Positions 46,517 to 55,340 of a stretch of DNA of 64,000 nt are shown here, piece after piece. Origin of the DNA: Leptospira abararensis (GTDB lineage Bacteria; Spirochaetota; Leptospiria; Leptospirales; Leptospiraceae). The notes beneath the pieces were generated by a model, which had not been told where the DNA came from, ran no database searches, and worked only from the letters and a program-made list of their open reading frames with translations. The translations under genes were made by a program, and so were the position numbers. The DNA is taken from NCBI RefSeq assembly GCF_016918735.1, contig NZ_JAFFPR010000018.1, forward strand, positions 124,001 through 188,000, given 5' to 3'. Each line of letters begins with the position of its first letter. Within the stretch, counting starts at the first letter, position 1.

Positions 46517-46972
46517 ATGAAGTATTGGCTCTTTAAAACAGAACCAGATGTGTTTTCCATCGACGACCTAATCAGAGAAAAACTCTCTTATTGGGAAGGG
46601 GTAAGAAACTACCAAGCACGTAACTATCTTCGCGACGAAGTGAAGTTAGGTGACTTGGTTTTATTCTATCACAGCAGACTAGATCCACCAGGAATTGTAG
46701 GTATTGCAGAAGTTGCCAAAGAAGCAACCCCTGATCCTTACCAATTTGATCCCAACCATAAATACTTTGATCCGAAATTGAAAGGAACAGAACCAAGATG
46801 GTTTGGAGTACACTTAAAACCTCATTCCAAATTTAAAGATTTGATTTCTTTGGATGATTTACGAAACACCAAGGGATTAGAAAAAATGGTGGTAACACAA
46901 AAAGGATCTAGGCTCTCGATTCAACCCGTGACAAAAAAAGAATTCGATATCGTAGTCAAATTAGCAAAGTAA
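46517..46972 (+). CDS. EVE-domain protein
   Basis: A 151-residue protein that is essentially one EVE domain, related to thymocyte nuclear protein 1 and the YTH/ASCH (PUA-like) superfamily. The start MKYWLFKTEPDVFSIDDL, then WEGVRNYQARNYLRD and VLFYHS, are family marks. EVE domains recognise modified bases in DNA or RNA. It is the last gene of the plus-strand run from 38434, nine bases after ftsH, and is convergent with the response regulator gene (13 bases), with no obvious terminator. Confidence 0.9.
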   Translation: MKYWLFKTEPDVFSIDDLIREKLSYWEGVRNYQARNYLRDEVKLGDLVLFYHSRLDPPGIVGIAEVAKEATPDPYQFDPNHKYFDPKLKGTEPRWFGVHLKPHSKFKDLISLDDLRNTKGLEKMVVTQKGSRLSIQPVTKKEFDIVVKLAK

Positions 46973-46985
46973 CATAAAGCCAATA

Positions 46986-47381
46986 TCAATTCATTTGATG
47001 GATGATTTCCCTTAGTTTTTCCAGAGTGATTGGTTTGATTATATAATTGCCTCTTAGGTTGTATTTTTCTGCCTTTCTTAAATCTTCTTCATTAGAAGAA
47101 CTAGTTACAATATAGATGGTAATTTTTTGAATCAACGGAATCAATGTGAACTCATCCAGAAATTGCCAACCATCCCAAACAGGCATATTCAAATCTAATA
47201 ATATTAGTTCAGGCAAACTTTCTTTTAAGGAAATTCGTGAAGAAAGCATATCATATGCTTCTTTTCCATTCTGACAAACTAAAGTATGATTGACGAGTCC
47301 AGAAAGAGTGATGACTTGTTTTGTCAAAAAAAGATGAACGGGATCATCTTCAACAACACATGCTAAATTAATTTTGTTCAT
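46986..47381 (-). CDS. CheY-like response regulator
   Basis: A 131-residue single receiver domain. VVEDDPVH near residue 9 holds the acidic pocket, LILLDLNMPVWDG carries the phospho-acceptor Asp, YIVTSS the Thr/Ser switch, and IIKPI the conserved Lys. There is no output domain. ATG 47381 is preferred; a TTG at 47411 touching AGGAG is an alternative. It overlaps the 3' end of the histidine kinase gene upstream by 14 bases, so the two are a cognate pair. The output is probably by protein-protein contact. Confidence 0.88.
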   Translation of the reverse strand: MNKINLACVVEDDPVHLFLTKQVITLSGLVNHTLVCQNGKEAYDMLSSRISLKESLPELILLDLNMPVWDGWQFLDEFTLIPLIQKITIYIVTSSSNEEDLRKAEKYNLRGNYIIKPITLEKLREIIHQMN

Positions 47382-49401
47382 AGGGTAGAAATACCGTAAA
47401 CTTTGTACCAACTCCTACCGCACTTTCAACCTCAATTTTTCCACCCATGGTCTCTATTTGGTTTTTTGATATAAACAATCCAACTCCCCTTGCTTCTTTG
47501 TTTTCGTGAAATGTTTTGTACATTCCAAAAAGTTTATCTCCATGTTTTCGCAAATCGATTCCTTGACCGTTGTCTTTGAAATAAATTTCGATAAATTTTC
47601 CTTTTTGTAACCCAGAGATTTGCAAAAAACTATTCCGATCGCTCGCTTTGTACTTAATTGCATTCGTGATCAAGTTCAGCACTATGCTATCCAAATAAGC
47701 AGGGATTCCGCTTACAAAAAATGGTGTTGGAAGGTTAAATTCAATTTTTAACTTTGACTCTAAAATTTGTAAGGCCAAACTTTCGATATTTTTCTGAACA
47801 ATTTGAGCGATATCAACAGACTCATAATTTTCTTGTGCAAGATTCACTTTAATGACTGCAGTAAGATCCTCAATGGTGCGTTTTAAGTTTTCTGTGGCTC
47901 CAAACAATAATTGCATCATTTCATTTTGGAAGTAATCAGGATAAGAGTTCTGTAGTATATCCATCATTCCACTAATTCCAAAACTATGTGATCGCAAATT
48001 GTGAGAGACAATATTCGTAAAATTTTTCAATCGATGGTTTTGTTCATTCGTGATATCAAGTAACGATTGGATTTCCGCTTCTGCTTTTTTCTGGTCTGAA
48101 ATATCAACCGCAACACCTAAGTAACCAGATATTTTATCGTTCTGTTTTACTGCAGTAATGGATAAAAGGACAGGAAATGTAGATCCATCCTTTCTTTTAT
48201 GAGTCCATTCCAGTGTATTTGGTTCTCCAATTTTTGCATTATAAGTTAGGATTTCGAAACCCTCAAAGGTTCGATTGTATTTTTTGGAAAGTAATTTGGC
48301 TCTATTTGTTACTTCACTCTCAATATGAAAAATTTTAGGCGTAAACTTTCCAATTAATTCTTCTGCCGTAAAACCTAACATTTTTTCGGCACCATGATTA
48401 AATTCTGTGATCGTACCTTCCGTATCTGTACTGATAATTGATACCAATGTACTCGCATCTAAAATAGCTTGGTTTTTTGCTAACGCTATTTTTAATTCTC
48501 TCTCAACTAACTTCCATTCCGTGATATCGATAATTTGAGATACAAAATAAAGGACTTTTCCTTCTTCATTTTTTACCATAGAAACCGCTAAAATAGCGTA
48601 TACGATATTGCCTTTTTTATGAAAATATCGCTTTTCCATTTGATAAAACTTTCTTTTGTCAGTTACGAGTTCCTCTAAATAACTTAAATCCAGGTTTAAG
48701 TCCTCGGGGTGAGTGATATCCTGAAACGTGAGCTCCATCAATTCTTTTTCAGTATACCCAAGGATGTCACAAACTCGTTTATTAACTTTAAGCCATCTAC
48801 CAGTTTCATCTAATAAGGCCATTCCAATCGCAGCGTTATCAAAATTTCCGCGAAATGCATCTTCGCTGATACGGAGAGCCTTTTCCATTTTTTTGATTTC
48901 GTTTATCGCTTGTTCTGTGCCATAAACAGAAAAGTGAGTTCCATCTGCTTTATGTCCAAATAAAATCAATTCGTTTCTTTGAGATAGACCGACTTTAGAT
49001 ATTTCTTCCATTACAATAATTGTTCGATTGGCAATGTCTCGGAGGAGTTCCTTTTGTATGGAACTGAGTGTTTTTGGTTTTTCATTAAAAATAGAAATGA
49101 ATCCAAACAAGGATCCATCCTTTTGAAACATTGGAATTCCGACAAAGAAGCCAATTGGGACATTCGTGTTTATATCAATGGATTTTGGTTTGTTTTGGTA
49201 ATTTTCGATTATGGTGATATCTGTTACTGATTCTAAAACCCGAGAAGTAAAGGAAACCAACTCAAGGCTTTGGTTGGGTGAGGTTCCAAAGGAACTTAGA
49301 GGGGTAGGGAGTTTTTCGTCTAAAGCGGTAATTAGCGAAATTTTCGCTTCGCAAATCTGCGCGGCAAGTTTTGCCAAAAAATCTAATTCGCTAATACCCA
49401 A
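47368..49401 (-). CDS. GAF-PAS-PAS sensor histidine kinase
   Basis: A 677-residue cytoplasmic kinase with no membrane segment. It starts with a GAF domain (about 1-135), then PAS/PAC domains near 180-300 and 305-440, a HisKA-like helix with IVSHNLRSH holding the phospho-acceptor His, and a HATPase domain (NLITNAIKYKA N-box, FKDNGQGID, GVGLFIS, and ending FTVFLPYEQN). The start is TTG with no ribosome binding site, an in-frame stop lies seven codons upstream, and the GAF domain lacks the first 20 residues usual in its class, so the N-terminus may be trimmed. It pairs with the CheY-like gene. Confidence 0.85.
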   Translation of the reverse strand: MGISELDFLAKLAAQICEAKISLITALDEKLPTPLSSFGTSPNQSLELVSFTSRVLESVTDITIIENYQNKPKSIDINTNVPIGFFVGIPMFQKDGSLFGFISIFNEKPKTLSSIQKELLRDIANRTIIVMEEISKVGLSQRNELILFGHKADGTHFSVYGTEQAINEIKKMEKALRISEDAFRGNFDNAAIGMALLDETGRWLKVNKRVCDILGYTEKELMELTFQDITHPEDLNLDLSYLEELVTDKRKFYQMEKRYFHKKGNIVYAILAVSMVKNEEGKVLYFVSQIIDITEWKLVERELKIALAKNQAILDASTLVSIISTDTEGTITEFNHGAEKMLGFTAEELIGKFTPKIFHIESEVTNRAKLLSKKYNRTFEGFEILTYNAKIGEPNTLEWTHKRKDGSTFPVLLSITAVKQNDKISGYLGVAVDISDQKKAEAEIQSLLDITNEQNHRLKNFTNIVSHNLRSHSFGISGMMDILQNSYPDYFQNEMMQLLFGATENLKRTIEDLTAVIKVNLAQENYESVDIAQIVQKNIESLALQILESKLKIEFNLPTPFFVSGIPAYLDSIVLNLITNAIKYKASDRNSFLQISGLQKGKFIEIYFKDNGQGIDLRKHGDKLFGMYKTFHENKEARGVGLFISKNQIETMGGKIEVESAVGVGTKFTVFLPYEQN

Positions 49402-49419
49402 ATAGAAAAAAATGAAGCC

Positions 49420-50262
49420 TTACGGTTTTGCCGTAAATACTTGCACTGCCTTTACTTTATCAATATCATAAAACTTTTTGTCTTTGTAGAAGGAAGTTCC
49501 CGCACCCATATAAGTAAATTCTGGATTGAGAATATTTTTTCTATGGCCTGGGGAATTAAACCAAATTTCTACCACAGTCTTTGCCAAACTCAAATAAGTG
49601 TGATTGGGAATGGGTGTCCCTGCTTTTGTATAACTGAAAAAAGGGCCGCCGTTTTGTACGGGGGTGAATACAGCCCGTCCCCCTTGGTATTGAATTCCAA
49701 AGGCATTGATAATATTTTCTGCTGAATAAGTGTCTGTAATTCCCACCAAATCCAAACGGTCTCGCAAGGTTTCTTTCCCATTCACGGTGCTCGTATGGGA
49801 ATAAAAATCATAGGTTACCATATCTTGCGCATGTCCGAAGGCAGCCTGTTCACATTTTTCTGAATATTTAAAAGGACGAAGCCCAAGAGATTTTCTCTCT
49901 TTAGATGAAACATAAAAAATTGCGGCATTTAACAACGGATAATCGACTTTTGCAAAATCGATATTTGAATTTGCAGGTGCATAGGATGGAAATGTATCTT
50001 CTGTAAACGATTCATATTGTTCCACTTTCCACTTATCTGAATCAGGTAGTTCTCTTCCATCTTCAATACTTTCTAAAAAAGCTAAATTAGGATTTTGTGG
50101 TTCCACAACTTTTTCTACAGGTTCTGGTTTTTTGACTTCAACAACGGGAGTTTTTTTTACCTCGGGAGTTTTACAAACAAAGGTAAACAGACTCAAAACA
50201 AAAACAACTGCTAACGTTTGCGATTGAATTGTGGGAAGTTTTAATTTTAGTAACAAGTTCAT
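49420..50262 (-). CDS. CAP/SCP-domain lipoprotein
   Basis: A 280-residue exported protein. Its signal region ends FTFVC, a loose leptospiral lipobox, with Cys 30 as the likely lipid site. A Lys/Pro/Val/Glu linker follows (about 35-62). The C-terminal 160 residues form a CAP (SCP/TAPS, 'Allergen V5-like') domain: FGHAQDMVTYDFYSHTS near 143, then VEIWFNSPGHRKNILNPEFTYMGAG near 232, which hold the conserved His and Glu of the family's surface cavity. Bacterial CAP proteins bind lipids or act in the envelope. It lies nine bases downstream of another lipoprotein gene and upstream of the kinase gene. Confidence 0.88.
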   Translation of the reverse strand: MNLLLKLKLPTIQSQTLAVVFVLSLFTFVCKTPEVKKTPVVEVKKPEPVEKVVEPQNPNLAFLESIEDGRELPDSDKWKVEQYESFTEDTFPSYAPANSNIDFAKVDYPLLNAAIFYVSSKERKSLGLRPFKYSEKCEQAAFGHAQDMVTYDFYSHTSTVNGKETLRDRLDLVGITDTYSAENIINAFGIQYQGGRAVFTPVQNGGPFFSYTKAGTPIPNHTYLSLAKTVVEIWFNSPGHRKNILNPEFTYMGAGTSFYKDKKFYDIDKVKAVQVFTAKP

Positions 50263-50270
50263 AAAGTCTC

Positions 50271-50843
50271 CTATAAGTAACGGTTGTAGTCTTGGACTAC
50301 ATTGTGGATTAGATTTTTTTCTTTATTGAAATGAATTGTTTTCGCTTCTTTGATTCCAGTTTCCCAGATAAACATAAATGGAACTCCAAATAGAGTAGAA
50401 TGTTTTTGTCTGTATTTCTCTCGACCAATGAGTTTTTCGTTTAGATAAAAATCGGCATGAAGAACTCTTTCTTTTGAATAAATGGATGGTAAAAGACCAG
50501 CAGTACCTAACATAAATAATGTGGAAATGGATGAGACCCAAAAATGTTCATATTCATTGACTTCGCTTGTATACAAATCGATGTGATGGTTGGCCCTGAC
50601 TCCATCCGATAAAACACGCCCAAAGTACCCCGTTTCCACTAAATATTTTGTATAAATGGAAGTGATTTCTCGTTTGGTTTTATCGTTTTCGGGCGTGGAA
50701 ACTTTAATGGTAAGGATAGCAATTTGTTGTTTGAAGTCTGGTCTTGCGATGATGGGAACATCTTCGCTCATATAATTATAACAAGAAAGAAGAAAAAATG
50801 GTACAAATACGGAGAGAATTCTAAGAGACCGAAACATTCGCAT
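50271..50843 (-). CDS. Hypothetical lipoprotein
   Basis: A 190-residue lipoprotein. The signal MRMFRSLRILSVFVPFFLLS ends with Cys 21 in FLLSC. The mature part is alpha/beta with one hydrophobic stretch (near residues 105-122, SSISTLFMLGTAGLLPS), which could be membrane-dipping. No family is recognised, though the length and the lipobox-strand order recall outer-membrane assembly lipoproteins (YajG/CsgG type) in outline only. It precedes the CAP-domain gene by eight bases and the pair is probably one transcript. Confidence 0.8.
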   Translation of the reverse strand: MRMFRSLRILSVFVPFFLLSCYNYMSEDVPIIARPDFKQQIAILTIKVSTPENDKTKREITSIYTKYLVETGYFGRVLSDGVRANHHIDLYTSEVNEYEHFWVSSISTLFMLGTAGLLPSIYSKERVLHADFYLNEKLIGREKYRQKHSTLFGVPFMFIWETGIKEAKTIHFNKEKNLIHNVVQDYNRYL

Positions 50844-50891
50844 AATTCGAAAGTAGAGTAATGGACATCCGAAAGAGGAAAAGTCTTTTTT

Positions 50892-52277
50892 TTAAAACCT
50901 AGAAAAATCGACAATCCCCAATAGGTGTAAAATAAGTCCCCCAACCGTCACAAAAAAGGTCCATGCGATGATGGAAATGATCCCTCCCACTTTTAACATC
51001 TCGACACTTCTGATTCCACCATAACTGAAAGCCAAAGCATTGGGTGGAGTGGATACAGGAAGAGGCATGGCAAGGGATGCACCAATAGTAGCGCCGATGG
51101 CAGCTGGCAAAATGAGATGAGTGGGTAAACCCATAGTGATAGGAAGAATCAAATTGGCAACACTGGTGTTACTTAAAAAACAAGAAAGCCCAAGGGAAAG
51201 GATGGAAAAAAACAAAAACAATCCCAACTGACCAGAATCACCTAACATAAATAGTTGGACAAAATGTTTGGCAAGGCCTGTTTCTTCAAAAGCTTTTCCA
51301 AGAGCAATTCCTCCCCCCATAAGAATGAGCACATCCCAAGAAAGGTTTCGAAATTCTTTTAAATCTAAAAGTCGAAATCCAAAAAAAACAATCACTGGAA
51401 ATAAAGCCACAGTTCCATTGGACACTCCATGCCAATCAGAGGAAATCCATCCAATGATTGTAATTGCGATGATCCCCAACGCAAACGAACGATCTCGTTT
51501 GGATAATGATGGATTCACATCCGATACTTGAATGGAAGCTGTTGAATTCCCTGATTTGTCTTTTTTTAAGTACACAATGTACAAAAGAATAGCAAGTGCC
51601 AATACGGAGAGGATGAAAACTGGAAAAGCAAATCCCATCCAATTTAAAAATCCAATTTCTAATCCTCTTTCTTGTAAGTATCCAATCCCTATCACATTGG
51701 GAAGAGTTCCTACTGGAGTTCCAATTCCACCCAAGTTTGCAGAAAAAGGAACAATGAAAAGAAGTGATTTTCGTAAAGGATTGTTCTCTTCCAAAGACTT
51801 CATCATCGAAGAAACCAAACCCAACATCATCGCCGCAGTAGCAGTATTGTTCATAAAGCAGGATAAAAAGGCAGTGGCAAAACCTAAGGAAAGAACCAGT
51901 AAAAAGGCAGAACCTTTTGTTTTTCGAATCACAAACCGAGCAATGGAGGAATCCAATCCATAGGATGTAATTGCCGAAGAGATTACAAATCCACCTAAGA
52001 ATAGTAAAATGGTCTCAGAAAAATAACAAGAAAGGAAAGTAATCGTTTTTGGTGCCCCAGGCCCCCAAGCCGGAATTAACCAGACTAGTTCTAAAAATAG
52101 AACTAAAAAGCCCGTAACATAGAGAGGAAAAAGTTCTGTCACCCAAAGAAAGGAAACTAGTAAGGCAATTGCCAAATTGATCTCTTGAGGCCTGCTTAGA
52201 CCGAGCCAGTTTTGGTACCACCCGAAGAGGGCAGGAATCACGGCAAGACTTGAAAATACAATACCAGCTCTAATCAT
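50892..52277 (-). CDS. DASS/SLC13-family anion transporter
   Basis: A 461-residue polytopic inner-membrane protein with about 11 hydrophobic segments. The family marks are the paired SNT-type motifs that bind sodium and carboxylate: MNNTATAAMM near residue 142 and LSNTSVANLILPI near 373, each followed by a reentrant hairpin, and GGIGTPVGTLPN near 183. Members carry dicarboxylates, sulfate or phosphate with sodium. The substrate is not visible here. It diverges from the GpsA-PlsB gene across about 107 bases. Confidence 0.9.
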   Translation of the reverse strand: MIRAGIVFSSLAVIPALFGWYQNWLGLSRPQEINLAIALLVSFLWVTELFPLYVTGFLVLFLELVWLIPAWGPGAPKTITFLSCYFSETILLFLGGFVISSAITSYGLDSSIARFVIRKTKGSAFLLVLSLGFATAFLSCFMNNTATAAMMLGLVSSMMKSLEENNPLRKSLLFIVPFSANLGGIGTPVGTLPNVIGIGYLQERGLEIGFLNWMGFAFPVFILSVLALAILLYIVYLKKDKSGNSTASIQVSDVNPSLSKRDRSFALGIIAITIIGWISSDWHGVSNGTVALFPVIVFFGFRLLDLKEFRNLSWDVLILMGGGIALGKAFEETGLAKHFVQLFMLGDSGQLGLFLFFSILSLGLSCFLSNTSVANLILPITMGLPTHLILPAAIGATIGASLAMPLPVSTPPNALAFSYGGIRSVEMLKVGGIISIIAWTFFVTVGGLILHLLGIVDFSRF

Positions 52278-52384
52278 TGTGACTTGACGATTTACACTCT
52301 CCTGATACTTTTTCGATAGACTCGAATCGTTTCAAGCAAACAAATAAAGTGAGATTTCCCCTCGATTCGTAATGTTCATTTTTT

Positions 52385-54805
52385 ATGCAAATAGCCTATA
52401 ACGACTTAAAACACGCAGTTCTGGGAAGCGGCCCTATGGGTATTATCATCGCTTCCGTTTTAGCACAGAAGTACGACCCCATTACCCTCTGGATCCCGGA
52501 CAAAGAATTGGTAGAGGTTTTAAAAAAACGCCGCCAAACAGAGATTATGGGAAAGACAATCGATCTTCCTGACCATATCGACATCGTGTCCAGTTTGGAT
52601 TCGTTTGGACGGGATGATTGGGTTTTTCATGTGGCCGTCCCTTCTCGGTCTTTTTTGGATAGTGTTCATGCACTTATGGAAGTTTTAGAACCCACCAATA
52701 GTTATGTGTTTTCTTTTTTGACCAAGGGAATTTTGGATTCTAAAAACAGAAAAAAAACTGGGTTCATTACTTACTCGCAATACTTACAAAATTACTTAAA
52801 GGAAAGAAATTTTTCCAATGCCTCAGTGGCAGTGGTGAATGGCCCTTCACTTTTAGGAGAGATTTTAGAAGAAAAACTTAGTTTTTTTAATATTGGTTCT
52901 TATGAAAAACAAACCTCAGAATTCCTTTCTGAAGTACTAACTTCAAACTTTAACAATACATCGGTTACCGATGATGTAGTAGGAATGGAAATCGTAGGTG
53001 TAGCCAAAAATCCAATGGCAATCGCGAGTGGGATTGTATCACTTATGCCACGTTACGGTGCCAACTTACTCGGTGAAATATTATCCGTAGGATTCCAAGA
53101 AGTAAGAGACCTGGCGATGCGTTACGGCGCAAGACCGGACACCGTGATGGGAAGATCCGGTCTTGCCGATTTTATCACCACGGCCACGAGTAACAAAAGT
53201 AGAAACCGAGGATTTGGTCAAAAAATTGTAGGCGAACTTTTGTCAGGTGGAGAGAAGCTAAGTATCAAAGATCGAATTGAAATTTTCTTTGCTCCCAGAT
53301 CCTTTATCGAAAGAGAATCAACCAAGTGGCATGATAACGTAGAAGGAACTTATGCACTGAGTATCCTTATCGAACTTGCCAATGAAATTCGCCTACCCTT
53401 CACATTACATAGAACACTATTTGATGTTCTGACAAGAAAACAACAGCCAGATGCCCTAGTTGATTTGATTTGTGGTAAAAAAACAGAATCTAAAAGCATT
53501 CCACTCGTTGTACAAAAGAAAGTTGGACTTAACTTAACCTCAGGAATTGATTTTCAAAACCTACTTGTTGATCGGATTTTAAAACATATCAGTAATGTTC
53601 CAGGAACAGTGACACGAGTCAAAAAACAATCCTCTGCTGTGATTGAATCCACTCAAAAACGACTGACCAAAGCCACTCGTAAAAAACAAAAACTGGATGA
53701 AGTGAAGTTTGAAGCGGAATTAGAAATTTGGCAACGGTTCCATAATTGCCAAAAAGATGAAGAAAACACTTTGGTGAAAGAACTCGTTCGATTTTATGTA
53801 ACAGAAATTGCCGACAACTATAGCCCCACAGTCAGAGAATCGGTTCTTCGTTTTGTAGCTCCCATCCGTCTTTTCTCTGGTGGTTTTTTGAAAGGATCCA
53901 TGATCCCTCACATTGGTGGTAAAACGGAAGTAGTCAAAGCACTCTCTTCAAAATACAATTTGTTGTATGCTCCCACTCATAGATCTCACTTGGATTCGGT
54001 GGAAGTTGCTTATTCGTTATTTCATTTAGGACTACCTGTACCTCGTTATGCGGCTGGAATCAATTTAATGTCCAATCCGTTTTGGGAATGGATGTTAAAG
54101 TCTCTTGGCGCTTATGCAGTGGATCGAGAAAGAACAAGAAATAGTTTGTATTTAGAGTGCCTCACTCTCTATTCGCAAGTGATGTTAGAACAAGGAATTC
54201 CCTCCCTTGTTTATCCCGAAGGAACTCGTTCTCGTACAGGTGCCATTGTGCCAGTCAAAACAGGACTACTCACAACAGCAGTGAATGCATTTCGCAGTTC
54301 AGGAACAGAGATAGTGATTGTTCCTATTTCTGTCTCTTATGAAACCGTTCCCGAAGACAACCAGTTCTGTAATATGCCGGAAGAGTTAGGAATGGCAGGA
54401 TTTCTTGCCAAACGAACCAATGTGTATGTTGAGTTTTGTGATCCGATTCCGATTTCTGAATATGCTCATACGGAAGATCCGACACTTGAGCTCAGTTACC
54501 GAATCACCAAAGGTTGGAAACAATACCATAAAATTCTACCGAACCAAATTGTTGCCAAAATTCTAGCGGAAAATGATTTTTCTGTCGAACTCTCACAGAG
54601 TACCATGTTAGTCGAAGATTTTATTTCCCGTCATGATGGAAATTATCTAATCAAAGATCCAGAAGAAGTATGGGACAAAGGTAGAAAGATTTTGGAAAAA
54701 CGAAAGATGATCGAAGAATCCAATCGTGTCATCCATTCTAAAAATGATGCTCTATTACTTTATTATGCGAGTATGATCCCAGAAGACGAAGATAAAAAAT
54801 ATTAA
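52385..54805 (+). CDS. GpsA-PlsB fusion: glycerol-3-phosphate dehydrogenase / acyltransferase
   Basis: An 806-residue soluble or membrane-associated protein. Residues 1-365 are a GpsA-type dehydrogenase: nucleotide loop LGSGPMG near 13, TKGI near 113, the catalytic K208 in GVAKNPMAIASG, and SRNRGFG near 272. Residues 480-700 are a PlsB-like glycerol-3-phosphate acyltransferase: HRSHLD at 532-537 (His and Asp charge relay), GAYAVDR 575-581, YPEGTRSRTG 610-619, and VPISVSYE 646-653. A basic linker joins them. The enzyme could turn dihydroxyacetone phosphate into glycerol 3-phosphate and acylate it in one chain, to start phospholipid synthesis. All key residues seem intact. Confidence 0.85.
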   Translation: MQIAYNDLKHAVLGSGPMGIIIASVLAQKYDPITLWIPDKELVEVLKKRRQTEIMGKTIDLPDHIDIVSSLDSFGRDDWVFHVAVPSRSFLDSVHALMEVLEPTNSYVFSFLTKGILDSKNRKKTGFITYSQYLQNYLKERNFSNASVAVVNGPSLLGEILEEKLSFFNIGSYEKQTSEFLSEVLTSNFNNTSVTDDVVGMEIVGVAKNPMAIASGIVSLMPRYGANLLGEILSVGFQEVRDLAMRYGARPDTVMGRSGLADFITTATSNKSRNRGFGQKIVGELLSGGEKLSIKDRIEIFFAPRSFIERESTKWHDNVEGTYALSILIELANEIRLPFTLHRTLFDVLTRKQQPDALVDLICGKKTESKSIPLVVQKKVGLNLTSGIDFQNLLVDRILKHISNVPGTVTRVKKQSSAVIESTQKRLTKATRKKQKLDEVKFEAELEIWQRFHNCQKDEENTLVKELVRFYVTEIADNYSPTVRESVLRFVAPIRLFSGGFLKGSMIPHIGGKTEVVKALSSKYNLLYAPTHRSHLDSVEVAYSLFHLGLPVPRYAAGINLMSNPFWEWMLKSLGAYAVDRERTRNSLYLECLTLYSQVMLEQGIPSLVYPEGTRSRTGAIVPVKTGLLTTAVNAFRSSGTEIVIVPISVSYETVPEDNQFCNMPEELGMAGFLAKRTNVYVEFCDPIPISEYAHTEDPTLELSYRITKGWKQYHKILPNQIVAKILAENDFSVELSQSTMLVEDFISRHDGNYLIKDPEEVWDKGRKILEKRKMIEESNRVIHSKNDALLLYYASMIPEDEDKKY

Positions 54806-54815
54806 ATAAAAATCA

Positions 54816-54837
54816 ATGGATCGATGATTCGATCCAT
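54816..54837. terminator. Hairpin between convergent genes, possibly a bidirectional terminator
   Basis: ATGGATCGA (54816-54824) pairs perfectly with TCGATCCAT (54829-54837) around TGAT. On the minus strand it is followed by a T-rich tract (TGATTTTTATTT), on the plus strand by a weaker one. It may end both the fusion gene and the thioesterase gene. Confidence 0.55.
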
Positions 54838-54857
54838 CATTCATTTTCTGTTATCCT

Positions 54858-55340
54858 TTATCCGTTCTGGACGGGGAGCCTTCCCCGTTTGCGAATGTAA
54901 ACAGTCTTTTCAAGTTTCGCAATCACTTCCCCTGCTTCGTTTTTTACATCCGTTGTAAATAGATAGTCCCCTTTTTTTTTCGCTTCGATTTCTTCTTTGA
55001 TCCTTTCGATTTCGGAATCGGAAATGCGGAACTCAGCAATGACCTTACCCATTCCCGGTTTGATAAAAATCATATTACCTGCTTTGTCCCAAACAATATA
55101 ATCGGATCCGAGTCTTTCCAAAAGGATTAACATAAAAAAGGGATCACACATCGAATACAATGATCCGCCGAAATGAACGCCCACATAATTTCTGTTATAG
55201 AATCGTAAGTTCATTTCCGAACGAAAATAAGAAAAGTCTTTTGCAATTTCTTTGATGCGAATACCAGCTCCCACATACGGTGGATAGAAGTTAAATAACC
55301 AAATTTTCAATCTTTTTTTCCAAGAGATCTTCTTCATCAA
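54858..55340 (-). CDS. DUF4442 hotdog-fold thioesterase-like protein
   Basis: A 160-residue protein of the DUF4442 family, a hotdog fold related to acyl-CoA thioesterases (PaaI/YiiD). The pattern YNRNYVGVHFGGSLYSMCDPFFMLIL near residues 48-75 is the core helix and turn of the family, and the C-terminal half has the expected strands. It may hydrolyse acyl-CoA esters, but this is not established for the family. It overlaps the 3' end of the EamA gene by four bases on the same strand. Confidence 0.8.
   Translation of the reverse strand: MMKKISWKKRLKIWLFNFYPPYVGAGIRIKEIAKDFSYFRSEMNLRFYNRNYVGVHFGGSLYSMCDPFFMLILLERLGSDYIVWDKAGNMIFIKPGMGKVIAEFRISDSEIERIKEEIEAKKKGDYLFTTDVKNEAGEVIAKLEKTVYIRKRGRLPVQNG

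Noticed and set aside
47368..49401. Hybrid kinase with an internal receiver
   Set aside because: The coding sequence ends after the HATPase domain; the receiver is a separate overlapping gene.
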